Shown here: piece by piece, positions 35,830 to 46,839 of the stretch
Layout of the letters: every line of letters starts with the position of its first letter
Position numbering within the stretch: the stretch's first letter is position 1
From: Chamaecyparis obtusa
Lineage: Eukaryota; Streptophyta; Pinopsida; Cupressales; Cupressaceae
Assembly: GCA_027943335.1 (NCBI GenBank)
Contig: BSBK01000524.1
Span: forward strand, 2,021,001-2,085,000
DNA: 64,000 nt
Reading direction: 5' to 3'
Program-made: the position numbers and the translations under genes
Notes under the pieces: model-generated
Database searches by the model: none
What the model was told of the DNA's origin: nothing
Seen by the model: only the letters and a program-made list of their open reading frames with translations

Positions 35830-36535
35830 GTTACTGATGAAGATATAACCGTTATTTGCTTGGCTTAACTATTGTACGAATTCCTTCCGTACCATACGGA
35901 ATGCCCGAATACAACCAAAGTCAAACTGATCAATGTTCCCAATTATGCCGCACCTGTGTTTGTACGGCTTCTTTATCTTATGCCGTGACCATACGGATAT
36001 ATATCCTTGCATTTTTTTTTAAAAAAAATTTCTCCTGCCGTGGGTGGCCTAGTCGTACAACCGTACTGTTGTAGCATGTGTATCCACACTGTATGGTGTC
36101 CTATCTACCGTACGGATGATGTGTTACCTTTCCTTGCTGTGTGCTAATTTTCGTGCTACCGTACGACACTTCCTCTTCGATGCTGGTTGTTTCGTACCTC
36201 CGTACGGTATGACCATTCTTTTTGCCGCACGTGCCTAAGTTTCCCAATGCCGTACGGAACCTCTACTTGTCCTTGCCGTGACTGTACGGTAATCCAATGT
36301 CATCCTTGCTGGCGTACGACAACCCTCTACCGTACGGTAATCCAATGCCTTCCTTGCTATCATACGGCAGCCCTCTAAACGGATTCGTCACCTTTACTCC
36401 CCGTCCGTACTGTTGTACGGGTACTTTAATACCTTGCACTCGTTTTAGGGTTTGGCCGTATGATTAAGATGCCACACGGTCTTCTTGCTAGACGCATTTG
36501 TCGTATGATCGTACGACGCTTCTTTTTTTTTTAAA
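35830..36535 (-). repeat. GTACG/CGTAC motif array between integrase and extra ORF of element C
   Basis: About 700 bp hold some 20 GTACG or CGTAC motifs. Four are perfect CCGTACGG palindromes (near 36108, 36201, 36249 and 36331). A unit of about 48 bp starting TACGGTAATCCAATG is tandemly repeated at about 36286 and 36334. There is no ORF. On the minus strand the array sits directly upstream of the extra ORF, so it may be a leader or regulatory region. Confidence 0.85.
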
Positions 36536-36538
36536 ATT

Positions 36539-37502
36539 TTAATTTTTATATCTGTTTGTTCGTCGGCGGTGCGACTCCGACCTTTCATGGTACACCTTCA
36601 ATTTCGAGCCGTTCACTGCATCGGGGATTTCACGTCCGTCGAGGGTCCACAACTTCACAGACCCATTCGCTGCCACCTCTTGAACCTTGTAAGGGCCTAT
36701 CCACTTAACTTTGAATTTCCCAGGCTTAATCTCGTTTTGCCCATTGTACTTTAATACTAACTGGCCTGGTGTAAATTGTATTCGGCGAAGGTGCTTGTCA
36801 TGCCACAGTTTCCTCTGTTGCTGGGTGGCTTTCGTGGCCCACTGTGCCAGTGCTCTTTTTTCATCCAATTTATTCAAGAGGCAAAGTCTTTCCCTCAAAC
36901 TCTCCATGTTCCCAAGTTTGTTTTCAATGGCTATTCGGAGACTAGGCACCATGAATTCAGCCGATACCACCGCCTCCTGCCCATACATCAGCTGGAATGG
37001 TGTCTGACCAGTAGTCACCTTGTAGGAAGTCAGGTAGGCCCATAACACAGAGGGTAACCTTTCTTCCCAGTCTTCACCCTCAACACCACATGACTTATAA
37101 ATGACTCCGACCAAAATTTTATTGGTTACCTCCGCCTGGCCATTCGCCCGAGGGTAGTAGGGACTTGACAGCGTATGGAAGATCTTGAATTCCGTGGTCA
37201 GGAGTTTAATTATGTGATTAACAAAGTGGCCACCCCGATCGCTGGTCAACTGAATTGGGATGCCGTGTCTGGTTATTATCTGTTCGTAAATGAACTTTGT
37301 TGTGCTTATAGCGGAGTTATCAGTCAGTGCATGCGCTTCCACCCATTTGGTTAAATACTCTGTTGCTACCACAATATATCGGCAATGCCGGGCACAACTA
37401 GCCTTCAGGGGCCCAACAAAATCCAATCCCCACCTTTCAAATAATTCCTATGCGTGGGAGGGGTTGAGTGGCATGAAATCTTGTTTGAGGGGTCTCTTGA
37501 TG
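36539..37502 (-). pseudogene. element C integrase core and C-terminal domain
   Basis: The open frame 37426-36539 (295 codons) has Asp2 (MDFVGPL), Asp63 (TSDRGG) and Glu99 (NGQAEVTNK): an intact D-D-35-E triad. A C-terminal domain follows, with FTPGQLVLKYN and WIGPYKVQEV. Upstream in the same frame, a TAG near 37450 and another at 37505 separate it from the zinc finger. Function in the living element was cDNA insertion. This domain could still be folded if expressed, but the polyprotein is broken. Confidence 0.96.
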
Positions 37503-37504
37503 CG

Positions 37505-38575
37505 CTAGCAAGTGTCACACCCAACCACCCATTCTCTGGCGTCATTGTACAGTGTCGGCCACCATAGGCTGGCCAACAACACCTTCTTGGTAGTGGTATC
37601 TGGACCCATGTGGCCTCCGGCAGGTCCTTCGTGAACTTCTCGCAGAACTCTGGACACTTCTTCCATCACGCATCGCCTCAGCACTTGGTCTGGACCCATT
37701 TTGTATAGCAGTCCATTAATGAGTTGAAAGGTCCTACTCCTTAGAACCAACTTCCTACATTCTCCTGGAGGCATGCCTTCCAGGAATCGGGCCGTGGACA
37801 AATACTTGCCAATGCTCGTGTACCACTTCGGGAGTACAGCGATATGGAACAAGTGTGCATTTGGAAAATCATCATTTACTCCCACAGGTGGCTCACCCGA
37901 CTTGATTCGGGATAGCTGATCGGTGATCACATGGCTACGCCCTGGCCGTACTATAATCTTGAAGGTGAATTCCTGAAGTAGGAGGAGCCACCTGCTCACC
38001 CTCCCTTGAATAATGGGTTTGTTGACGAGGTACATCAGGGCCTGGTGGTCCACAAAGAAGGTGAACGGCGTCGCCAGTAGGTAATGTCTAAACTTCTGGA
38101 CCAAGTAAATCATCCCTAGAGCCTCGCGTTCCATGGTACTATAATTCTTCTCTACGTTTGATAGTAACCGACTTGCAAAATAGATAGGGTGATCAAGTCC
38201 ATGTTCACCTTCCTAAGCTAAGGTGGCTCTGATGGCGTAGTTCGATGCATCCATGTGGATGTGGAACTCCCTGTCCCAGTTTGGAAATGCGAGGATGGGA
38301 GCCGCCAACAGTCTTGTTTTTAGATCATCGAAGGCTTCCCCTTGCTCCTTCGCCTAGACATATGGCTCCCCCTTCTTCATGAGTTTATCCATCGGGTATG
38401 AAACCCGGGAAAAATTCTTTATGAACCGTCAGTAGTACCCATATGGCCCAGAAAGGACTTGATGCCGGTTACGTCACTAGGGGCCTCCATTTCAACTATC
38501 ACCCGGACCTTGTCGGGGTCCGTCTTAACCCTTCTTTGCAGACTATGTGCCCGAGCAACCTCCCTTGTGGCACCA
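37505..38575 (-). pseudogene. element C connection, RNase H and integrase zinc finger
   Basis: From 38575 down, broken frames carry the RT connection (TDPDKVRVIVEMEAP, IKSFLGHMG). RNase H follows, with FHIHMDASN (first catalytic Asp kept), YFASRLLSN and MEREALGMIYLVQKFRHYL. The integrase finger comes next, with HEGPAGGH and GCDTC. The frame from 38134 is open for 209 codons. Unlike A and B, C has an intact Asp in the classical RNase H and no added RNase H domain. Confidence 0.92.
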
Positions 38576-38579
38576 TAAA

Positions 38580-40322
38580 TCAACACTTCTTCGGGTTGAG
38601 TGCCAGGTGAGCTTTCCGACACCGCTCCATGCATTCCCCCAACGCTGTAAAGTGTTTGTCCTGGCCACTGAAGATGGACCAATCATCCAAAAATGCTTTA
38701 AAATTTCCTTTGGACATTTTATCAAAAATATGAAGGATAATCCTTTGGAAAGTCGCCGGTGCATTGCACAAACCGAAGGGCATCCGATTGTACGCGTACA
38801 CACCATCCTCCACTACAAAGGTTGTTTTCAACTTATCTTCCTCTGCAATGGATATCTGGTTATATCTCGAGAACCCGTCCATAAAGGAATAAATTTCATG
38901 GCCTGCCACCTCTTCCAATATGCTATCCGTGAAAGGAATCAGAAAGGGGTCCTTGATCGTTACTGCATTGATGCACCTGAAGTCTACGCAGATGCGGATC
39001 TGGTTGGCCTCCTTCTGGGAGATCACAATTGGTGAGACCCACTCGCTTGTGTCCACCTGGAAGATGATCCCAGCTTCCAACATCCGCTTGATTTCGGTCT
39101 CTACCCATGCAGCGTAATTTTTGTTCATCTTGTACGGCCTCTTCCACATAGGTTGGGCTCCAAGAACCACAGGAATGCGGTACACGCATAGTTCCGGAGG
39201 TACGCCCTTCAGGCCTTTGTAGGTCCAGGCAAACACATCCTTATATTCTATAAAAATTTTGAAGGTTGTCGTCTTCAATACGGGGTTCCAGTCGTCCCCC
39301 ATGAGGATGGTTTTGGGATTTTGTTCATCTCCGAGGTCTATTGCCTTCGACTTTGCTTCCTTATATTGGATTGGTTCCTCCTTCGAAAACTCATGGGCAG
39401 GGCTTTCTCTCATCTGAGCTTCCCTTTCTCTGTATTCTGTGTATTCCGGAGGGAACTCATTCCGGTTTTCTTCAATCTCAAGTATGTTGCAAGATGGCAG
39501 AAATAATTCATAATCACGCATTTGCCAATGGAATAGACCGTCCATCGAATTTGTATCATCCTCTATTTCCAGTATCCCTTCGTCATTAGGTTCCATGTTT
39601 CCTTCCTCTTCGTCTATCCCGTCATCTGACTCTGAATCGGATGCCATTTCCTTCCCGACCATCTGCGTGGTGAGGTCCACCACAAACTTCCTTCCCGCCT
39701 TTTCAAATGCCAGGGTGTTTCTTTTCCAATTGTGATTGGCTTTGGCAGTCACCAGCCACCCCCTTCCTAGGATGGCGTCATACCCCTTCTGCTTGAGAGG
39801 GATTACAACGAAGTCGAGGATGAATGGTTGAGTTCTGATAGTTACCTGTTGTGCCATCAACGTGCCAAGGGGCTTGATGTCGTGCTGGTCAGCCCCTAGT
39901 AGATTGAAGGTCAGCGGCCACAGCGTTGGTTTCCCCAAGCTCTTCCAGGTTTCTTCCGGTAGGACATTCACCCCAGACCCACCATCAACAATTGTGTTCA
40001 TGAGGATGGTACCCAAGATACCCATCTCCACTACTGCAAGGTTCCGCCCATTATTGATTGATAGTGTCATGGGGTCGGCTGCAGAGCCGCCGGGGACCTC
40101 CGTTTGTTCAACCATGCTTGCTGGAACATTATGGCCTAGGAATAGGGCCGTTTTGAGATGCGGCATAGTCTCCAGGAGGTCCTTGACCTTTACGGGTACC
40201 TCCAGTTGCATTATCTGCCTTAAGATATTTTGTTCGGCCAATGCTCGATGGGAAGTGCCGGTGTCCGTGGGGTCCCTTTGGTCTTGCATACCCTTCTCGA
40301 TCTCAGCCTTCGCTTCGAGCAC
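38580..40322 (-). pseudogene. element C protease and reverse transcriptase, 580-codon open frame
   Basis: The longest open frame of the window. The aspartic protease site is at residues 111-117 (IVDGGSG; DGG replaces the usual D(S/T)G), with ILGRGWL further on. An acidic stretch follows at about 225-260. RT follows with YKDVFAWTY, IRICVDFRCIN, RMPFGLCNAPATFQR and the catalytic FLDD (544-547), FLDD instead of YxDD. The frame ends in a TGA just after NPKKC, where the connection should continue. It processes the polyprotein and copies RNA into DNA in the living element. The gag frame upstream is offset. Confidence 0.96.
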
Positions 40323-40587
40323 CCTTTGTTTCTCAGTTGGAGGGTGAGGATACGTGGTCTTTTTGGTCTATCCGCATGTGATTGTCAGGACCTTCTCAGT
40401 GCCCCCTCGTTCCATGTCGAGGAATATTACAGTCGGGTTTCAGACAATTATTGTCCTCGTGGTCTCCTGATCCGCACCACTGACACAGTTTTTGTGGAGC
40501 GGTAGCCTCATTCTGACAGTCACAGGCATAATATCACCATTGATTACAGCTTCTGCACTGTATCATGGGTCTCCCCTTCGCATCATA

Positions 40588-42076
40588 CTAGACCCGTGGC
40601 TTATTCTCATTGTTGCCTCGGCCTCCCCGGCGATTGTTTTTGTACCCGCCGGATGATGCACCATTTTGTTGTCCATCGGTCCCAAACATGGAGGGTTGCT
40701 CCTGGATGTAGAGCACTTGTTGATTTCTTGCCCTTAAGTTGTAGGGACATTCTTTAGTGGAATGTCCTGCAATTTGGCAGATGTCGCAAAAGGATTTCTT
40801 GGGACAAGAACCTTTTGTGTGGCCTGCTTCCTTGCAGTCCGTGCACCACATAGTGTCTTCCTCTGTTTTGCTCGAGCTCCCCTTGGCAGTCTTTAATTCT
40901 TTCATCATTTGTTCCAGATCTTTTTGTAGGGCCAACACTTTCTTACTAGATTCACCCTCGTTGCTTCCTGTCTCCGATTCATCATCCGAAGACTTAGTCT
41001 TTCTAGAGGTCTTACACTCGCTCTCCAAATCCATTGCACGGTTGTACGCGTTACTGTATGACGTGGGCGGTACAATTTTCATTTTCTTCCGAAAGGAAGC
41101 TTTTAGTCCCTCCACGAACCACCTCTTCTTGAGTTCGTCTGCTGGGGTGGACTCCATCTTCCCGATAAGTTCCTTCAGTCGCCGTTCGTAGGCACGGACA
41201 GACTCGCTCTTCATTTGCTTGGTATTGTAAATCTCGGCCAGAATCTCATTGTCATCCCTTAACAACTGAAATTCCATCTGGAATTCTTTTTTCACAATGG
41301 CCCATGTCGTCATATTAGTTTTGTCGACATCTGAATACCAGTCGATGGCTCCCTCCCTTAAAGTTGCAGGGAATTGGCGGATCCATTCGTCCTGGTCGGT
41401 AACCCCATTGGAAGCCCATATGGTCTCACAGGTTCGGCAATGCCGAACCGGATCCTCCTTTGCTTGGCCCATGAACTTGGGTAATTTTTGTTTATTCGCC
41501 GCCATGGTTGTCCACGGTGGATTCGGTGCTCTGGCACCTCCTGTTCCCGCACTCGTACCCGCACTTCCTTGAGTACTGTGTATTATGGGTTGGTGGCACT
41601 TGTCCTTGCGGCAATTGTGTGACTGATGGGACCGTACTATGTGGGGTTCTTGGTTCCAATGGAGGGTTTGCCACGTTCGTGACACCTTCGGCAGTCCCGT
41701 CCTCCCCGCCGGTTTGGTTCTCTGCACGTGGTGTATGGGTTAGATCCTCCTCAAACCGATTTCTCTCTCCTTGGAGGAAGAATCTTCTTAACCGTGTCTC
41801 AAGTAATTCCTCCCTACTCCGTACTCTCCGCTGTTCCGGCGAAGTGAACTCCTCGTCGGCCTGTGCACCCTCCGTACCGCTTTCGAGGTTCCCTTCGGGC
41901 AACCCTCCGACAAGCTGGTCTTTGGCAAGTTGCCTTAGCCTATACCGACGTTCACGTTGTTGTGCGGAGATCAGAGCTGTGTGTGCGGCCTCCCCTTCAT
42001 CATCTATTACTTTCTTATTTCTATCCTTATTTAAAATATTGGGCATCAAGACTGAACAAAAACCATTGCCTTTCAA
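40588..42076 (-). pseudogene. element C gag with two CCHC zinc knuckles
   Basis: The N-terminal part lies in the frame 42076-41520 (Arg/Glu-rich, RRYRLRQLAKDQ). It shifts to the frame 41727-40588, where MAANKQKLPKFMG leads into the capsid core (WIRQFPATLREGAIDWYSD, SESVRAYERRLKELI). Two zinc knuckles of C-x2-C-x4-H-x4-C type follow at residues 295-308 and 314-327 of that frame. After a TAG at 40588 the same frame reads two more Cys-rich knuckle-like segments (CRSC...CDC, CQWCGSGDH), so the original gag was longer. Confidence 0.93.
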
Positions 42077-42180
42077 TCAAAAGAACACTTATTTTTTATT
42101 TATTCATGTTGATTTACAACATTTCCAATTGCATTACAATCGCATTACAATTGTTTGTGTTCCTTTCCCCTTCCGTTCAT

Positions 42181-42555
42181 TCAAAGACCCGTACCGTTGC
42201 CATTGCCTTCTTCTTGACGGCGGCGGAGGTGCTCCCGAGCGTGGAATGCACGGAGGATTTCTTGGCGGTGTTCCTCTCGGGCAATTTCCTCCTGGCGAGC
42301 ACGTTGTGCAAGCAACGCTTGTGCTAGCAACCGAGGAAGATGGTTTAGCAGTCGATTGGCTACAGGGTTAGCCCCAATCACGTCCCACACTACGCCGATC
42401 GGAACTTCCTCACTCGTGGCTTCTCTTCTAACGTAGGTTTCAAGTGCTACTTGGAATAAAATTCAAAATTCCCATGTCTGGATGTCTTCCCCTTCGTACA
42501 ACTCCGTACGGGCATCATCTGCCTCCGGGTTTATCTCACCAACAAGTAAGCCCAT
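42181..42555 (-). pseudogene. element C leader ORF before gag
   Basis: An ATG at 42555, 45 bp after the LTR, opens a 125-codon frame with a single TGA near 42464. It continues to a TGA at 42181. The later half is Ala/Arg/Glu-rich and helical (RARQEEIAREEHRQEILRAF). It may be the N terminus of gag, joined by splicing or now shifted, or a small separate ORF. I do not recognise it. Confidence 0.6.
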
Positions 42556-42581
42556 TATGTCCACACGCCATCCGAGTGCGT

Positions 42582-42599
42582 CTAGGCAACGGCGCCAAA
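42582..42599 (-). promoter_or_regulatory. element C primer-binding site
   Basis: Minus strand TTTGGCGCCGTTGCCTAG directly follows the 5' LTR. TGGCGCCGTTGCC is a primer-binding sequence seen in plant Ty3/gypsy elements of the Athila/Tat kind, by recall. Confidence 0.85.
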
Positions 42600-42842
42600 T
42601 GTTTACCCTCGTGGGGCAACAGACAATTGCACAGACACAGTCAAATACTCAAATACTCAGCATATAATATAACAGACTATTGTATTCATAGAATCCGAAG
42701 AGTTTTCGTACATCATAATTGTGTCCTCATCAAAGGAATAAGTTCATACATATAATATCCGAAGGGGTGCGAGGCAAACCGTCACATCCGTGTAATGCCT
42801 CCGGACTCCAACCATCTAACTAACCCAATTTACCCGACAACA
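42600..42842 (-). repeat. element C 5' LTR
   Basis: 243 bp, TG...CA on the minus strand. Pairs with 33315-33565. The target copy CTCGG follows at 42843-42847. Confidence 0.96.
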
Positions 42843-42847
42843 CTCGG

Positions 42848-44624
42848 TACCTTTCCCTCAGCAATCATCGAATGAGAAATCAGATATACCTAAAGAATAA
42901 CTCACAATCATACTGCAAATCTCTGTATAGAAGATATATCAAGGAGAAGCATAACGATATATATATTACAGGCATATAGATATATATTCACAGGCAAATC
43001 AATATATTATTGTAATCACTCATATCATCAGTCTAGTGTTGACTGATTGTAATCAGACTTCTACCACTCATAGTAAATATAATTATATTATTGTTGCTGG
43101 GTTTTTCTCCCTCAAGGAGGGTTTTCCCAGGATAATTTTGTGTCTTATTGTTTTAATTTGTTATTTTTCTGCTTAAACATCTCTGATAAAAAAACAACAG
43201 TAAATATATTGAGTTTATGCAGAAACTTGTAGCTGTCATGACCCCAACTTGATATATCTCCATCACACATAAAAGGAAGCCAAATACTAACATACCAATG
43301 TACAACAATAATCAGAAAATGGCCTAACAAATAAGACTTCTCCATTTGTATCTTGATCGATTTCCACACATTAGTGTCTCTTTCCTAGTCAGTGATTTGT
43401 GAGATGGAATCCCAAATGCTACATGAAGTGAAGAGGCATCAGAGTGGGTTCATAAGGAGTGATCCAATTCAGCATGATAGCAAATGGAATTAAGGAAAGT
43501 ATTACTAATAACCCTTGTTAAGAGGCGATCACAATAACAACCATTAATTAGGGGGCAAAGGTCACATGAAATGAGTGGTCACTTTTACAAGGAGGGGGGT
43601 CTGTGGAAGAGACATACCCTTCTAGCCGAAGAAGTAGATATATAAGCAGCAGGCTAACCATTCAATGAGCCATTAATCAAGGAAATTCATATCACCAATC
43701 AAGCAATTCATTGTCAATCAATTCAACACCAATCTACTTAATGAAATAAAGTACATTCTTTCAAATGTCTCAAAGCAAAATACAGAAGTAAATAAAAAGA
43801 GTAATCGACCATCAAAATCATAGCTTCCAGATTGAACCAAGGGAGTAATAAGAAAAAGAATAGACTACAACAGTAACATTCAGACCTGCGATCTAGGGAA
43901 TCAATCATTTCTTATTTATCCATACTTGATCTCCCTTTAGAGCAGTTCACCCTATTGGCATACAATTAAAGATTGCAATCAAAATATGAATCAAAAGAAG
44001 CAATTACATTATTGCTATAAGAGATATTAAGAAAACCATTGCATACGTGAAGAGTCTAAATTAGAAAATGGCAAATTACATCATCACTACAAACGGATTG
44101 AGAAGAGACATACAACATATTTTATATTGGTAAATCAGGAACATCTATAAGCATTTTGGAAGAAAACTTACAGCCTATTAGCATTGCCATATTAGGCATG
44201 GTTACAAGCAATTGAGAGGAAACTTGCAGCATAGTTATATTTTCATGTCAGGAAAAGTAGAGTAAACTCAATCATTGCAAATTAGAGTATAGCAGAGATC
44301 ATGTTTGCATAACTCTTATCAACGTATCAAAGATAGAGGAGATACTTCGTCTTATCTCATCAAGGAGGATACCAAAAATATTCATTGCATCCCATAATAC
44401 TTGCTTATACAAATGGTTAAGATTATCACAATAAGATGTGTGTGCACAACTATTATCAATTATAGAGCAGATCATAATCATTCTTATACTATGTGGTCTC
44501 TATTATCATCAATATAAGTTAAATAAAGGATTTTTAGAATTCTTCGGTTGGGAAGAAGTCTCATGGAATTAAATTCGTGAGATAACAGTCCCTTATTACA
44601 TAGAAATTGCATAAGGGAGTTACA
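42848..44624 (+). repeat. element D LTR, second part
   Basis: Continuation of the LTR started at 32455 after element C. It contains the CTCCCTCAAGGAGGGTTTTCCC phrase near 43110, a type common around the transcript start of plant LTRs. It ends GGGAGTTACA, one base before a consensus primer-binding site. Confidence 0.65.
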
Positions 44625-44625
44625 G

Positions 44626-44637
44626 TGGTATCAGAGC
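44626..44637 (+). promoter_or_regulatory. element D primer-binding site
   Basis: TGGTATCAGAGC, an exact match to the plant initiator tRNA-Met primer-binding sequence, one base after the LTR end. Confidence 0.9.
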
Positions 44638-44667
44638 ATAGTCTTGCCATCCTGTGAAGAGTAGTTA

Positions 44668-44940
44668 ATGCAAACCTGTCACATAAGAGGGAATGAAACC
44701 ACCTTGAATGAAATGGCCAATGAAATGAGAACTTTTATGGAACAAACAAATCAAATCCTTATGAGTCAAAATGAAAGGTTAGAAAAATCGAACCACGAAC
44801 TCCAAGCTTTGCAAAACATGGGGAACTCAATCAATAACCTCAAGAACAATTCCTCGGATGGGAGGGACAAAAGTTCCAACCACTTGGAGAATAATAATGG
44901 GTCATCATGTAAGAACCCCTTACTAGATTCACCACAATGA
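44668..44940 (+). pseudogene. element D gag start fragment
   Basis: A 90-codon open frame begins 31 bp after the primer-binding site. It is Asn/Glu/Gln-rich (NEMRTFMEQTNQILMSQNERL, trimmed) and looks helical, as gag N termini often do. No zinc knuckle follows, because the sequence passes into element G's LTR near 44987. Confidence 0.5.
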
Positions 44941-44974
44941 GGCAATGACAGACTACAACTGATTGACTACTTGA

Positions 44975-46050
44975 AAAGGGAGAGATTGTTATACTACAAC
45001 TGATTGATTGCTTAAAGAACAGAATGTGAAGGTGATCACCGAACTACAAACAAGTTAACCGAACCGAGCTACAAAGGTACATGTGACACATTAAATCAGT
45101 TATTATAGTGTCATTGATGTCAACTAGTTTTGACTGTACTTATCATGATAGTTGCAAACATCTGAAGAAGGGATAATGGTGAAGGAATGAGATATTAACA
45201 TAAAGATGAGATGTATGAGCAAAATATGGATATGGTATTCATTGGGTAACTTATTGATGAGTCTATTACATTATGTTAGTGATTTGATTGTATTACATAA
45301 TTCTGTTAAGAATTGAAAATCAAGAATGTACAAGTTTATGTGGTCGGTAAATGAAGAACTTAGTATGCACTGAGTTGAAACAGCGAACACCGAGCAAGTG
45401 TAGTGTATACCGAGTACAGTATAATCCAAGTTAGAAGTCATCAACACATCACAGTATTGACCGAGTAAGAAATAATATGAAAAATGTGATTGCGGACTAA
45501 AGATAATGAGTTGGATGCATATGGATGATTCTGAGGTTAAAGATAAAGTTTGTTATGAAGATCTACGACTAACAAAATTCAAGGAAGATCGAATGATCTA
45601 GATCGAAACATGTTGAAGGCACAAGTTCCGAGGAAGGTTGAAGCTGCAAAATCAATGATGGAGATTAAGAGGCAAAATCTATGGATGAGAAGAAAACGGT
45701 TTATCATGTCTATAAAAGGAAACAAGAGATTCATGAGTAAAATGTCTGTGAGAAGAAGACTGCATTCATGCGAAGCTAGTCAAGCAAGTTGAAGAAAGAA
45801 CCGAGCAATTCTGCAGACTACACCGAGCGTCAGAGAAAGGAATTAACCGAGCAGAACAGAGTTGGAGGATAGAGTTGGAGGAATTAAGTGATTATGATGG
45901 CCAGAGGTATTTTGAGCTTAGCATAGATCTGAAAATCTGCAAAGGAAGGTGTATTTGAATTAGATCATTTACTGTTGAACGACGACAAATAAAAAAATAG
46001 TTCACAGTGAATAACGTATGGCACCGAAGGGAAGGACATAATAAGGTAGT
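44975..46050 (+). repeat. element G remnant: polypurine tract and 3' LTR
   Basis: AAAAGGGAGAGA (44974-44985) followed by TGTTATACTAC at 44987 is the typical end of a copia-type internal region and start of its 3' LTR. The LTR contains many ACCGAG motifs (about 45055, 45395, 45416, 45468, 45800, 45822, 45848). The far end, near 46050, is not defined. Confidence 0.6.
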
Positions 46051-46828
46051 GAAGAAAACATAGTTATTGGCCATTTGCACAGGCACTGGAAGCGGTTGGC
46101 AGAAAGAGTATGGCAACAGAAGAAAATCACAAAAATGGTGTGCCCCATAGACTTTTGTGTGGGTTTGAAGGTGCTAATTTGGTCTTGGCAGCGGGGGTGC
46201 TGCCTCTTGACCCCCATTTTATTTTTGAGGTACACTACAATTGTGAGTTGGGGCATCGGAACGGCACGAGGAAATTGTTTAGTTCAATTATTAGCCTTTG
46301 GGGAGTGTGACTAGTTGATGGGACCCGGAGCTGATGCAGGCATGGAGTGTCTACACGCCAGAGGTAGAGAGAGAAATGGAGCAAGCCTTTCGAGAGGGGT
46401 ACTACGCTTTGAGGCACTCAGAGTAGGTTTTCGTTGGACATGAGGCTGTCTTGGTGGATGCACAGAGAGCTAGGGAGGAGCTAACCACCCGGTTGGAGGC
46501 AGTAGAGCGACACTTGGCTCAGCGTACCCGGGAGTTGGAAGCGGAGAAGGCGACACGGGTGGCTATCGAGGTCAGATTGGCTAGGGAGATTTGAACAAGA
46601 GTTAGTGGAGGCTACAGCTGGAAAGTGTGTTTTGGAGACAAGTTTGGTGCAGGCACGGGAGGAATGTGATGTGACGGAAAAAAACACAACTCGAAGCAGC
46701 ATTGATGGTGAAGGCAACACTTCAGCTTCTTCAGGGACCCCTTTGCCCCTTCTCAGTGATTTTCTTATTGTATGCTGTGTATTTCATCTCCCTTTTGTTG
46801 TGAGTCGTCGGAGATGACTTTCTTTTTT
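46051..46828 (+). pseudogene. element F extra ORF, C-terminal coiled coil
   Basis: Broken frames contain REREMEQAFREGYY and AREELTTRLEAVERHLAQR then LEAEKATRVAIEVRL, a coiled coil like the end of element C's extra ORF. It lies directly before a polypurine tract and LTR of C's type. The 5' part of the element is missing. Confidence 0.75.
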
Positions 46829-46839
46829 GGGGGGGATGA
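46829..46839 (+). promoter_or_regulatory. element F polypurine tract
   Basis: GGGGGGGATGA, preceded by TTTTTT, directly before the LTR start. It is nearly identical to element C's tract. Confidence 0.85.

Larger units (their letters stand above)
33315..42842 (-). mobile_element. element C: near-complete Ty3/gypsy retrotransposon, minus strand
   Basis: LTRs at 33315-33565 and 42600-42842 show canonical TG...CA ends (minus strand). A perfect CTCGG duplication lies at 33310-33314 and 42843-42847. The primer-binding site is at 42582-42599 and the polypurine tract at 33566-33580. Minus-strand coding order is leader ORF, gag, protease-RT, RNase H, integrase, extra ORF. By eye the LTRs differ by about 17 substitutions and one 8-bp gap over 243 bp, near 7%, so C is much younger than A and B. 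It is inserted in element D's LTR. Confidence 0.97.

Noticed and set aside
38547..39035. A 162-codon plus-strand open frame
   Set aside because: It is antisense to the RT of element C, whose minus-strand frame has clear motifs.
41508..42371. A 287-codon plus-strand open frame
   Set aside because: It is antisense to element C's gag, leader ORF and part of the CG-rich codons there, and it has no own similarity.
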